Assembly (NCBI GenBank): GCA_007128085.1
Contig: SKYC01000234.1
Span: forward strand, 1 to 8,759
Source of the DNA: Saprospiraceae bacterium
GTDB lineage: Bacteria > Bacteroidota > Bacteroidia > Chitinophagales > Saprospiraceae
Direction of reading: 5' to 3'
Length of the DNA stretch: 8,759 nt
In this document: piece by piece, positions 1 through 5,233 of the stretch
Layout: every line of letters starts with the position of its first letter
Numbering within the stretch: the stretch's first letter is position 1
Notes under the pieces: generated by a model
What the model saw: only the letters and a program-made list of their open reading frames with translations
Told to the model about the DNA's origin: nothing
Databases searched by the model: none
Translations under genes and position numbers: made by a program

Positions 1-982
1 ACTCGGCGACATTGCCCACCATATTGTAAAGTCCGTAATCGTTGGGGAAGTACATATACGCATCGACTGTATACATACCACCGTCTTCAATGTAATCTCC
101 CCTGCCGGGTTTGAAATTACCCATCAGGCATCCCTTTGCATTTCTCAAGTTGTACGCACCCCAGGGGTACGGTGCCAACCCTCTTCCTCCTCTGGCTGCG
201 TGCTCCCATTCAAATTCGGTGGGCAGTCTGAAATCCTCAGAGTTGGGCTCGTCTGGTCTGAAAGCATCCCACATAAGGGTTCTCCAGTGAGAAAAGGCTT
301 TGGCCATTTTCCAGTTCACCCCAACCACCGGATAATCATCAAATGCGGGGTGAGAGAAGTAGTTTCTTGTCATGGGCTCATTGTATGAATAAGCGAAATC
401 TCTTATCCAAACCAATGTATCCGGGTATATATTAATGGTCTCTAAATGTACCAAGTCGTTCAAACCTGCATCGCGGTCGTGCGCAGCTCTTTGCCAATCG
501 ATCCAGCGGTATTCGTAATTAAACATAGAGACATCGTAAGCTCTTCTCCTGTTTACCGTTTGCGAAGCCGGGACGAACATCGGTTCGAGCATCTCGTCTC
601 TCCAGTCAATTTCAAACTCCCAGTCGAGTCTTTCCTCGCCGAACTCATCGACCCAGAAGTGATCCAAAAGGGTATGGGCGATGGAATCGCGCACCCAGTA
701 GACGAATTGCCGGTATTCGTTGTTTGTGATTTCCGTATCATCCATGTAGAAACCCGGTATAGATACCGTCATATTCCTCTGGATGTGGGTGTTGAAAATA
801 TCTTCATCGGACTGGCCGATATGAAGGGTTCCTGAGGGAATATAAACCATTCCGTATGGGTTGATACCCGTCCACGTTGGCCTGTCTTCCACTCCTCTTA
901 GCTGGCCGTCAAAACTGGTTCCACACCCCACGATTAATAGTGCAAGTGCGAAAACTCCGAGATACATAAAACTGCGCGTCAT
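1..982 (-). CDS. gldK: Gliding motility / type IX secretion lipoprotein GldK (PorK), 3' end cut by window edge
   Basis: A continuous frame of 327 codons runs from the ATG at 982 off the left edge with no stop. The N-terminus is a lipoprotein signal: a short hydrophobic stretch ending in IVGC, with the lipidated cysteine at C20. The rest reads as the FGE-sulfatase (SUMF1-like) fold that GldK adopts: NPYGMVYIPSG at 41-51, TEITNNEYRQF at 83-93, RLPTEFEWEHAARGG at 252-266, and NMVGNVAE at 320-327 just at the edge. These are the hallmark blocks of GldK/PorK. In known systems GldK is anchored to the periplasmic face of the outer membrane and forms a ring with GldN, required for T9SS secretion and gliding. 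Family members are about 450-490 aa, so roughly 120-160 residues lie outside. A PorP/SprF-like gene precedes it on the same strand, and gldLMN would be expected next. A generic sulfatase-modifying-factor protein is the alternative, but the N-terminal motifs and neighbour favour GldK. Confidence 0.93.
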   Translation of the reverse strand, partial: MTRSFMYLGVFALALLIVGCGTSFDGQLRGVEDRPTWTGINPYGMVYIPSGTLHIGQSDEDIFNTHIQRNMTVSIPGFYMDDTEITNNEYRQFVYWVRDSIAHTLLDHFWVDEFGEERLDWEFEIDWRDEMLEPMFVPASQTVNRRRAYDVSMFNYEYRWIDWQRAAHDRDAGLNDLVHLETINIYPDTLVWIRDFAYSYNEPMTRNYFSHPAFDDYPVVGVNWKMAKAFSHWRTLMWDAFRPDEPNSEDFRLPTEFEWEHAARGGRGLAPYPWGAYNLRNAKGCLMGNFKPGRGDYIEDGGMYTVDAYMYFPNDYGLYNMVGNVAE

Positions 983-1041
983 AATTCAAAAATAGTTTTC
1001 CTTACGATTAAAATAAAGCTGTTTTAATTAAAAAACGTTTT

Positions 1042-1074
1042 GTAAATATAGATGGGCGGAATTGTTATCTGAAA
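1042..1074 (-). promoter_or_regulatory. Candidate Bacteroidota-type promoter for gldK
   Basis: On the minus strand TTTC (1074-1071) is followed after exactly 20 nt by TATATTTA (1050-1043). This is close to the Bacteroidota housekeeping pattern TTTG-N19-21-TAnnTTTG. It lies about 60 nt upstream of the gldK start, leaving a short leader. If used, gldK would be transcribed independently of the preceding porP gene, at least in part. It is a pattern match in AT-rich DNA only. Confidence 0.4.
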
Positions 1075-1180
1075 CTTATGTTTTTAATTTATGAAAACTT
1101 TAAGATTTGTTAACTATCCCATATCATCATAAATTCAGAACCACTATCCGATACTGTTACCATCTAAGTTGCTAATTTCG

Positions 1181-1194
1181 GTCAATTAATTGAC
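1181..1194. repeat. Perfect 14-bp palindrome GTCAATTAATTGAC
   Basis: The sequence GTCAATTAATTGAC equals its own reverse complement and sits about 110 bp upstream of the candidate gldK promoter and about 115 bp downstream of the porP-like stop. It could be an operator for a dimeric regulator. The base composition is AT-rich, so a chance origin is possible, and I do not assign a regulator. Confidence 0.4.
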
Positions 1195-1306
1195 TTAACC
1201 TACAATTTGGCAATAAAAATTAAATTTAAATCTTCTCACTTCCCGAATCTCGTCCGAAATTAAGCCGTGTTCTTAGATAAACTTTATTTGTTGGTCGATT
1301 ATTGTA

Positions 1307-2287
1307 TCACTCCAGAAACCGCGGGTTGTAGATAACAGGGGGGCGTTCTCTGCGGGAACTCCATTCTGCAGAACGGTAAGTTATCGTAAATTCATGTGAT
1401 TGGGCCGAAGGTCGGTAAATATCAGAAAGGCCTATGTCGTAATTGTAGTATACCGTAAAGTTCTCATTGATTCTAAATCCGGCCATGAGGACAATGGCAT
1501 CGGCATTTCTGCTCCCCAGTCCCCGAAAGCCCAAACCTCCGAAATACTGATTCTGAAAACCAATTTTTCCGTGCAAAAGACTCTGCAATTGTTTGAAGTC
1601 GGTATATATATGTAAGGAGGGAATGACATACCAGTCCCCGTCCAGTGGGTAGTAGTAATCTCCGTAGAGTGAAACTTCCGGTTGAATACTGTACCCGAGC
1701 GGGTCGTCGGAAAAGTGGCCGGTGGGACTGAGCTGTCTCACAGACAAACCGAACTCCATATTGCCCATCGCATACCAAGCAGACAATCCAAGCACCGGCG
1801 CCCAACTGCTGATTTGGTCATTGCCGAGCAGTGGATCGTTGTGGTCGGGCACTTCTTCATCATAGGTGCCTCCCGGTGTTCGCAATCGGGACTGGTCAAT
1901 AGATTTCTGCTCGCCCCCCAATTGAAGGGCCAGTGCAATGGGGCCGTAGGCCGTTTCTATGCGGTGGGCATAACTCAGGGAAAAGGCCATGGTTTTCTCC
2001 AGGCCAATTCTGTCGTTCATAAAATTAAACCCCACGGCACTCACCCCAAAATCCAGGGGCATATATCCGTTGATCAATTGAGTAGAAGGTGCTCCTGGAA
2101 AGGCCTTCCACTGATCTCTGTGAACCCCGTTCAAAACCAGTCGGTTCTCAAAAGCTGAAATGGCGGGATTGTATTGAAACTTATTGACGGGCGACATACT
2201 GAAGTGTGGCATCTGCTGGGCAAAAACGGACTCTGCTGTCCACCCGAACAACAATAAAAATGGCCACATATATTTCTTAAGCTGCAT
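1307..2287 (-). CDS. PorP/SprF-family type IX secretion outer-membrane protein
   Basis: The product is 326 aa. A Sec signal peptide (about residues 1-23, KK then a hydrophobic core, cleavage near VFA|QQ) is followed by the typical PorP/SprF opening: FSMSPVNKFQYNPAISAF at about 29-46, then LNGVHRDQWKAFPGAP. The remainder is rich in alternating hydrophobic/aromatic segments expected of an outer-membrane beta-barrel, and the C-terminus ends in YNPRFLE, resembling the NPRF/SPRF-like end common in the family. Family members partner with T9SS machinery. PorP itself is encoded upstream of porKLMN in Porphyromonas gingivalis, and SprF is needed for SprB display in Flavobacterium. The gldK gene immediately downstream on the same strand supports the PorP role here, but the family is highly paralogous, so no symbol is given. 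The ATG at 2287 is chosen because the signal peptide begins there; no strong Shine-Dalgarno is visible. Confidence 0.9.
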   Translation of the reverse strand: MQLKKYMWPFLLLFGWTAESVFAQQMPHFSMSPVNKFQYNPAISAFENRLVLNGVHRDQWKAFPGAPSTQLINGYMPLDFGVSAVGFNFMNDRIGLEKTMAFSLSYAHRIETAYGPIALALQLGGEQKSIDQSRLRTPGGTYDEEVPDHNDPLLGNDQISSWAPVLGLSAWYAMGNMEFGLSVRQLSPTGHFSDDPLGYSIQPEVSLYGDYYYPLDGDWYVIPSLHIYTDFKQLQSLLHGKIGFQNQYFGGLGFRGLGSRNADAIVLMAGFRINENFTVYYNYDIGLSDIYRPSAQSHEFTITYRSAEWSSRRERPPVIYNPRFLE

Positions 2288-2450
2288 AATTGGTTCTTAT
2301 CAAGCACCTCTTTAATAAGGCACTGCTTTACCCCGGATTGTTATTTCTCCCTGACCCACACCTTATTTAATGAAAGAATGATCTCATAAGTTTAATTCCC
2401 GGGAACTTTAAGTAAAATAAATCCGGAAAACTCATACGATCTGCCGCCAA

Positions 2451-2494
2451 ACAGAAAAACGGGTTTGCGTCGGTTTTTTACTCTTTACAAACCC
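2451..2494 (-). terminator. Possible intrinsic terminator after the MBL-fold hydrolase gene
   Basis: Read on the minus strand, GGGTTTG (2494-2488) pairs perfectly with CAAACCC (2467-2461) across a 20-nt loop, and GTTTTTCTGT follows directly (2460-2451). It lies 14 nt past the stop of the minus-strand hydrolase gene, where a terminator is expected. The loop is long and the T-run is interrupted, so it is only a fair candidate. Confidence 0.45.
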
Positions 2495-2507
2495 ATAACT
2501 GCGCCGC

Positions 2508-3275
2508 TCAAAGTTTTATTTTCAATCCGTCGTAAGCCAGGTGAATATTTTCAGGGAGCTCTGATTCCACTTCGCGATAAAAACCCATGGCGTGAGAAAC
2601 ATGGGTAAAGTAGGTGCTTTTGGCACCTATAATTCTCGACATTTCAATTCCCTGCTCCAAATTGAAATGGGAGTGATGGGCCTTTTTTCTCAGCGCATTC
2701 AATACCAGCACCTCGCAACCCCTGGCCGCTTCAATTACTTCTTCTTCGATGTAGCGCGCATCGGTAATGTAGACAATGGGCCCGATGCGAAACCCCATAA
2801 CCGGCCAGTTTCCGTGCATTACCGGAAGGGATAAAACACTGAGATCTCCGACCTCAAACTTCTCCATGGGGTCTATCAGGTGTACCTCGACGGATGGGGC
2901 TCCGGGATAAGGATTGGCATCAAATACATAGGGAAATCTCTGTTTCACCTCATTCATTACTCTCGGAGTACCGTAAATATCGATTCCCTTTTTATGCATA
3001 AAATTATAAGGCCGGACATCGTCTATACCTACAATGTGATCGTTGTGTTCATGAGTCAGCAAAACCGCATCGATTCGGCGGACTTTTTCTCTGAGCATCT
3101 GTTGTCGAAAATCGGGCCCCACATCAATTACAACGGTGGTGCCTCCGGTTTTGATCATGGCCGAAGTCCTCAATCTCATATCCCTCGTGTCCTCAGAACT
3201 GCAGATCTCACACTGACAGCCGATCACAGGAACGCCCTGTGAGGTACCGGTACCGAGAAAGGTCAATTCATACAT
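2508..3275 (-). CDS. PhnP-like metallo-beta-lactamase-fold hydrolase
   Basis: With the ATG at 3275 the product is 255 aa and begins MYELTFLGTGTSQGVPVIGC, the standard start of PhnP-like enzymes. A CxCxxC cluster (C20, C22, C25) matches the extra structural zinc site known in PhnP. The metal motif HEHNDH is at 75-80. A VMHGN segment, a YITDARY segment with the bridging aspartate, and a late THVSH segment complete the usual dinuclear zinc set. PhnP is a phosphodiesterase acting on cyclic phosphate esters in phosphonate breakdown, but no phn genes are visible here, so the substrate is unknown. The frame is open upstream to 3356, but that start would add 27 unrelated residues and overlap deeply with the preceding gene. 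The 3275 start overlaps that gene by 8 nt, suggesting translational coupling. Confidence 0.88.
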   Translation of the reverse strand: MYELTFLGTGTSQGVPVIGCQCEICSSEDTRDMRLRTSAMIKTGGTTVVIDVGPDFRQQMLREKVRRIDAVLLTHEHNDHIVGIDDVRPYNFMHKKGIDIYGTPRVMNEVKQRFPYVFDANPYPGAPSVEVHLIDPMEKFEVGDLSVLSLPVMHGNWPVMGFRIGPIVYITDARYIEEEVIEAARGCEVLVLNALRKKAHHSHFNLEQGIEMSRIIGAKSTYFTHVSHAMGFYREVESELPENIHLAYDGLKIKL

Positions 3276-3486
3276 CTGCAACCGATTGTTGAGTTTTAGA
3301 CTCATCCAGCTCATTGAGAATTTCCTGCAGGCAAAGTATTCTCCCTTTTTGATCAAAAAATTTATTCACCAAAATCACATTGGAGTCCTTTACCCTGCAA
3401 TACCCGGAGCTGAAATTACCGCCGGCATAAACCACCTTGTAACCTCTGTCTTTCAAGATCTCCTCCAGCTTTTTTAATTTTTTCAT
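3268..3486 (-). CDS. Small 72-aa protein of unknown function, coupled to the MBL hydrolase
   Basis: The product is 72 aa. It starts with a lysine-rich amphipathic helix (KKLKKLEEILKDRGYKVVY), then a GGNFSSGYC block, a hydrophobic strand NVILVNKFF, and an acidic C-terminal helix. There is no signal peptide or membrane segment, so it is probably cytosolic. Its stop codon (3270-3268) overlaps the hydrolase start (3275-3273) by 8 nt on the same strand, an arrangement typical of genuinely coupled genes and the main reason to call it. The protein reminds me of short conserved Bacteroidota proteins found next to this hydrolase, but I cannot verify that. Two cysteines (C30 and C52) are present. The start at 3486 is the only ATG near the frame's beginning; the upstream region is shared with the divergent outer-membrane protein gene. 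Confidence 0.75.
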   Translation of the reverse strand: MKKLKKLEEILKDRGYKVVYAGGNFSSGYCRVKDSNVILVNKFFDQKGRILCLQEILNELDESKTQQSVADV

Positions 3487-3577
3487 ATATTCGACCTGGA
3501 AAATATTAACAATCCGACTTATCCGGACGGTGAAATTATCAAATCATTCTGACACTATCGAATTTTTTATAAAAAAA

Positions 3578-4234
3578 ATGTATAAACACCCTCAACTGTA
3601 CAGAGTATCCATCGCACTGAGCTTGCTGATTGCCAGTGTCATATCCCCCGCAGCTCAAAGCCAGACTTTTAATGCGCACATGGCTCCGGGGCTCAATTAC
3701 GCACAAATAAGCGGAGACGGACAGAGGGGAATGAAAAACTCCGGTTTGCACCTGGGGGCAGGCATCACCCTCAACAATCTGAATAAATGGGAGCCCAGCC
3801 TGGAACTGGTCTACAATGAAAGGGGGTCGGCAAAACGGTTTTCCCTTTTTCCAAATAAAGAAGCCGAGGGGATACGGTTGCAATACGTGGAAATCCCCAT
3901 CCTGATTTCTTTTAAAGACTGGTGGGACGAAGGTCGGGAGTTTCACAGAATGCGATTCTCCGCAGGACTTTCCTACAGCAGGCTGCTCAAAAGCGAAGTC
4001 AACCGACCGGACTTTCCGCTGGGAGGGAGCCCGGAAAAACTGAGGGAAGAATTCAATCGAAACAGCTTCTTTTGGCTGATCGGTGCATCGGTATATTTTC
4101 ATCCTTCTGTTTCATTCCAAATGCGGTACCAACGCGGAATCAATCTCCTCTTAAATTCAACAAATCACCCCGATATCGACATCGGATCACTGCTGGAAAG
4201 TTCTATGACCTTTAGATTGGCATACCACCTCTGA
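3578..4234 (+). CDS. Outer-membrane beta-barrel protein (porin family, PorT-like domain)
   Basis: From the ATG at 3578 the product is 218 aa. It opens with a Sec signal peptide (hydrophobic VSIALSLLIASVISPAA, probable cleavage near AQSQ|TF). The mature part has the alternating pattern of a small Bacteroidota outer-membrane barrel (outer membrane protein beta-barrel domain): an early strand of the APGLNYAQISGDG type, a central LQYVEIPILISF block, which is the most recognisable family signature, and a last strand ending in MTFRLAYHL with a terminal hydrophobic residue. Such proteins sit in the outer membrane; their functions vary and most are unknown. A GTG at 3530 would add 16 residues before the signal peptide and is less likely. 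It is transcribed divergently from the 72-aa/hydrolase pair across about 91 bp. I do not assign it to T9SS, because PorT itself cannot be told from other barrels here. Confidence 0.8.
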   Translation: MYKHPQLYRVSIALSLLIASVISPAAQSQTFNAHMAPGLNYAQISGDGQRGMKNSGLHLGAGITLNNLNKWEPSLELVYNERGSAKRFSLFPNKEAEGIRLQYVEIPILISFKDWWDEGREFHRMRFSAGLSYSRLLKSEVNRPDFPLGGSPEKLREEFNRNSFFWLIGASVYFHPSVSFQMRYQRGINLLLNSTNHPDIDIGSLLESSMTFRLAYHL

Positions 4235-4244
4235 ACGATTTTTG

Positions 4245-4252
4245 TATATTTG
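4245..4252 (+). promoter_or_regulatory. Candidate -7 element TATATTTG upstream of the lipoprotein gene
   Basis: TATATTTG is a perfect match to the Bacteroidota -7 consensus TAnnTTTG. It begins 11 nt after the stop of the barrel protein gene. The upstream -33 partner is poor: TTGG at 4217-4220 is 24 nt away, longer than the usual 19-21. If active, it would give the downstream lipoprotein gene a leader of roughly 190 nt. Confidence 0.35.
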
Positions 4253-4307
4253 TTTTCTCATTGCCCGGTAGACTTTCAGCCAGTGGAGTTTATTTATAAA
4301 AAAAAGT

Positions 4308-4345
4308 AACCGGGGCTCCCGATGGTTTCTGCCGGTTCGGTTTTT
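4308..4345 (+). terminator. GC-rich hairpin followed by T5: terminator or leader structure
   Basis: AACCGG (4308-4313) pairs with CCGGTT (4332-4337) and TTTTT follows at 4341-4345. A competing hairpin, CGGG-GCT-CCCG (4311-4321), lies inside it. It sits 73 nt past the barrel gene stop and about 100 nt before the lipoprotein gene. It can be read as the terminator of the upstream gene or, if the 4245 promoter is used, as a structured leader element of the lipoprotein mRNA. The T-run is short. Confidence 0.35.
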
Positions 4346-4445
4346 AAAATGAACTGTGAATCATCTGAACCAAGCGACGGGCAAAAGATTCCTTTTGATT
4401 TTTTTACACTCATTTCAATGATAAAATTTTAAACCCATAAATACC

Positions 4446-4928
4446 ATGAAAAAATCTACGACTCTCTTTTTGGTTGCGCTGTCCTTTTTTTTGTTCTGCT
4501 CTTGCAACAGCGGAGAAGATTCCACGCAATCGGTGGAACAGGATGTAGTACAAGCCGATGAAATGCCCAGACTACCGGCGGAAATGGTGCATACTCTTTC
4601 GACCCGATGCGACAACATTCAGTATATCTTTATCGATTACCCGGTGAGTTTTTCGCAGAGTGATGTGGGGTCGGTCAGGCAAACCCTCACCTTTATAGAG
4701 GAGGAGACCGCCCTGGTTCCCGGGAGCTGTCGTCCGACTGCAGATATGATTTTTTTGGGGGAAGGTGAAATACTGGCCGATGCAAAACTTTATTTCATGG
4801 ACGATTGCTCGTATATCGTATTCGAGGAGAGTGGTACGCCTACCTATTCGCACAAACTAAGCGAAGAGGGAAAAGCCTTTTATATGGGTGTCCTCCAAAA
4901 TTACTACAATCAGCTACAACAACAATAA
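4446..4928 (+). CDS. Lipoprotein of unknown function
   Basis: The product is 160 aa with a clear lipoprotein signal peptide: MKKS, a hydrophobic core, then LFCSC with the probable lipidated cysteine at C20 (C18 is an alternative). The residues after it, NSGEDS, are acidic, which in Bacteroidota can favour surface export, but this is only suggestive. An acidic linker runs to about residue 45. The folded part contains three cysteines, C55 (TRCDN), C95 (GSCRP) and C121 (DDCSY), plus strands such as IQYIFIDYP, MIFLGEGE and KLYFMDD, suggesting a small mainly beta domain. I do not recognise the family. It could be a metal- or ligand-binding envelope protein, but nothing proves this. It stands 305 bp before the metal permease-repressor gene on the same strand, and a hairpin follows it. 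Confidence 0.78.
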   Translation: MKKSTTLFLVALSFFLFCSCNSGEDSTQSVEQDVVQADEMPRLPAEMVHTLSTRCDNIQYIFIDYPVSFSQSDVGSVRQTLTFIEEETALVPGSCRPTADMIFLGEGEILADAKLYFMDDCSYIVFEESGTPTYSHKLSEEGKAFYMGVLQNYYNQLQQQ

Positions 4929-4946
4929 AAAAAAAGCACATCATCC

Positions 4947-4969
4947 AATGCGGCCTTCGCAACCGCATT
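4947..4969 (+). terminator. Hairpin after the lipoprotein gene, weak terminator candidate
   Basis: AATGCGG (4947-4953) pairs perfectly with CCGCATT (4963-4969) over the 9-nt loop CCTTCGCAA. It begins 18 nt past the stop. Only three T residues come at its 3' edge (TTT, then AAC), so it lacks a proper U-tract and may terminate poorly or merely protect the mRNA 3' end. Confidence 0.35.
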
Positions 4970-5025
4970 TAACAGCCCGATCCAAATTAGGGCGTGAAAC
5001 TTAATGTTTAGTTCGATCTAATTTT

Positions 5026-5033
5026 TATTTTTG
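5026..5033 (+). promoter_or_regulatory. Candidate -7 element TATTTTTG for the permease-repressor gene
   Basis: TATTTTTG fits the TAnnTTTG consensus exactly. No good -33 TTTG is seen 19-21 nt upstream, which would suit a weak or regulated promoter. It is the best promoter match in the gap before the fusion gene and implies a leader of about 190 nt. Confidence 0.4.
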
Positions 5034-5044
5034 CCTAAGTTAAA
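5030..5044. promoter_or_regulatory. Possible DtxR/MntR-type operator overlapping the promoter
   Basis: TTTGCCTAAGTTAAA is an imperfect dyad with symmetric TTT..CT.AG..AAA positions around 5037. TTT/AAA-flanked dyads of this size are typical of operators bound by DtxR/MntR-family repressors, and the gene downstream encodes such a domain. It shares its left arm with the -7 element, where a repressor would block transcription. A second dyad, AACTTAATGTTTAGTT (4998-5013), lies just upstream and contains AACTTA, the reverse complement of TAAGTT in the first. Assignment to the downstream regulator is inference. Confidence 0.33.
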
Positions 5045-5233
5045 TGCGAACATTCTCGTATCCGGCAACAATTTACATCATTCCGTATGCGGGTTTATTG
5101 AGATGGTGCTGGCAATGACTGGGATGTACAATAAGATACACTGAATTTTTACTTTTCTTTTCACCTCGACCGCTTCACAAAAGGATTCGGATCAGAGCTA
5201 CTGAAGGAAAGAAATTCGACAACAAAGAAACAT

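Larger units (their letters stand above)
983..1306. other. Intergenic region between porP-like gene and gldK
   Basis: This 324-bp AT-rich stretch carries no convincing coding frame on either strand. It holds the candidate gldK promoter (1042-1074), a perfect 14-bp palindrome (1181-1194), and the weak AAGGA-like motif about 16 nt before the gldK start. I see no strong intrinsic terminator after the porP-like gene, so read-through into gldK remains possible. The gap is long for genes usually treated as one operon. Confidence 0.6.
4929..5233. other. Intergenic region upstream of the permease-repressor gene
   Basis: This 305-bp gap holds an A-run directly after the lipoprotein stop, a 7-bp hairpin (4947-4969), a candidate promoter -7 element (5026-5033), and two imperfect dyads (4998-5013 and 5030-5044). 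About 190 nt then separate the promoter from the fusion gene, without any other element I can name. A 24-codon frame from 5044 has no supporting signal and is not called. Confidence 0.6.

Noticed and set aside
1682..2158. Plus-strand open frame (158 codons) opposite the porP-like gene
   Set aside because: Antisense shadow of a well supported PorP/SprF-family gene with no protein features of its own.
2396..2405. 10-bp palindrome TTCCCGGGAA upstream of the porP-like gene
   Set aside because: Short, no second copy and no promoter element next to it that I could support; chance occurrence is likely.
3276..3356. Upstream extension of the hydrolase to 3356
   Set aside because: The extra 27 residues do not fit the family start (MYELTFLGTG) and would overlap the coupled 72-aa gene heavily.
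3530..3577. GTG start for the barrel protein
   Set aside because: It would put 16 polar residues before the signal peptide; the ATG at 3578 gives a normal signal peptide.
3539..4102. Long minus-strand open frame (187 codons) opposite the barrel protein
   Set aside because: Antisense shadow; no signal peptide or recognisable motif, whereas the plus strand encodes a typical signal peptide and barrel.
5044..5118. 24-codon ATG frame in the leader of the permease-repressor gene, possible leader peptide
   Set aside because: No ribosome-binding site, no regulatory codon run and it overlaps the candidate operator; such a short frame is expected by chance.
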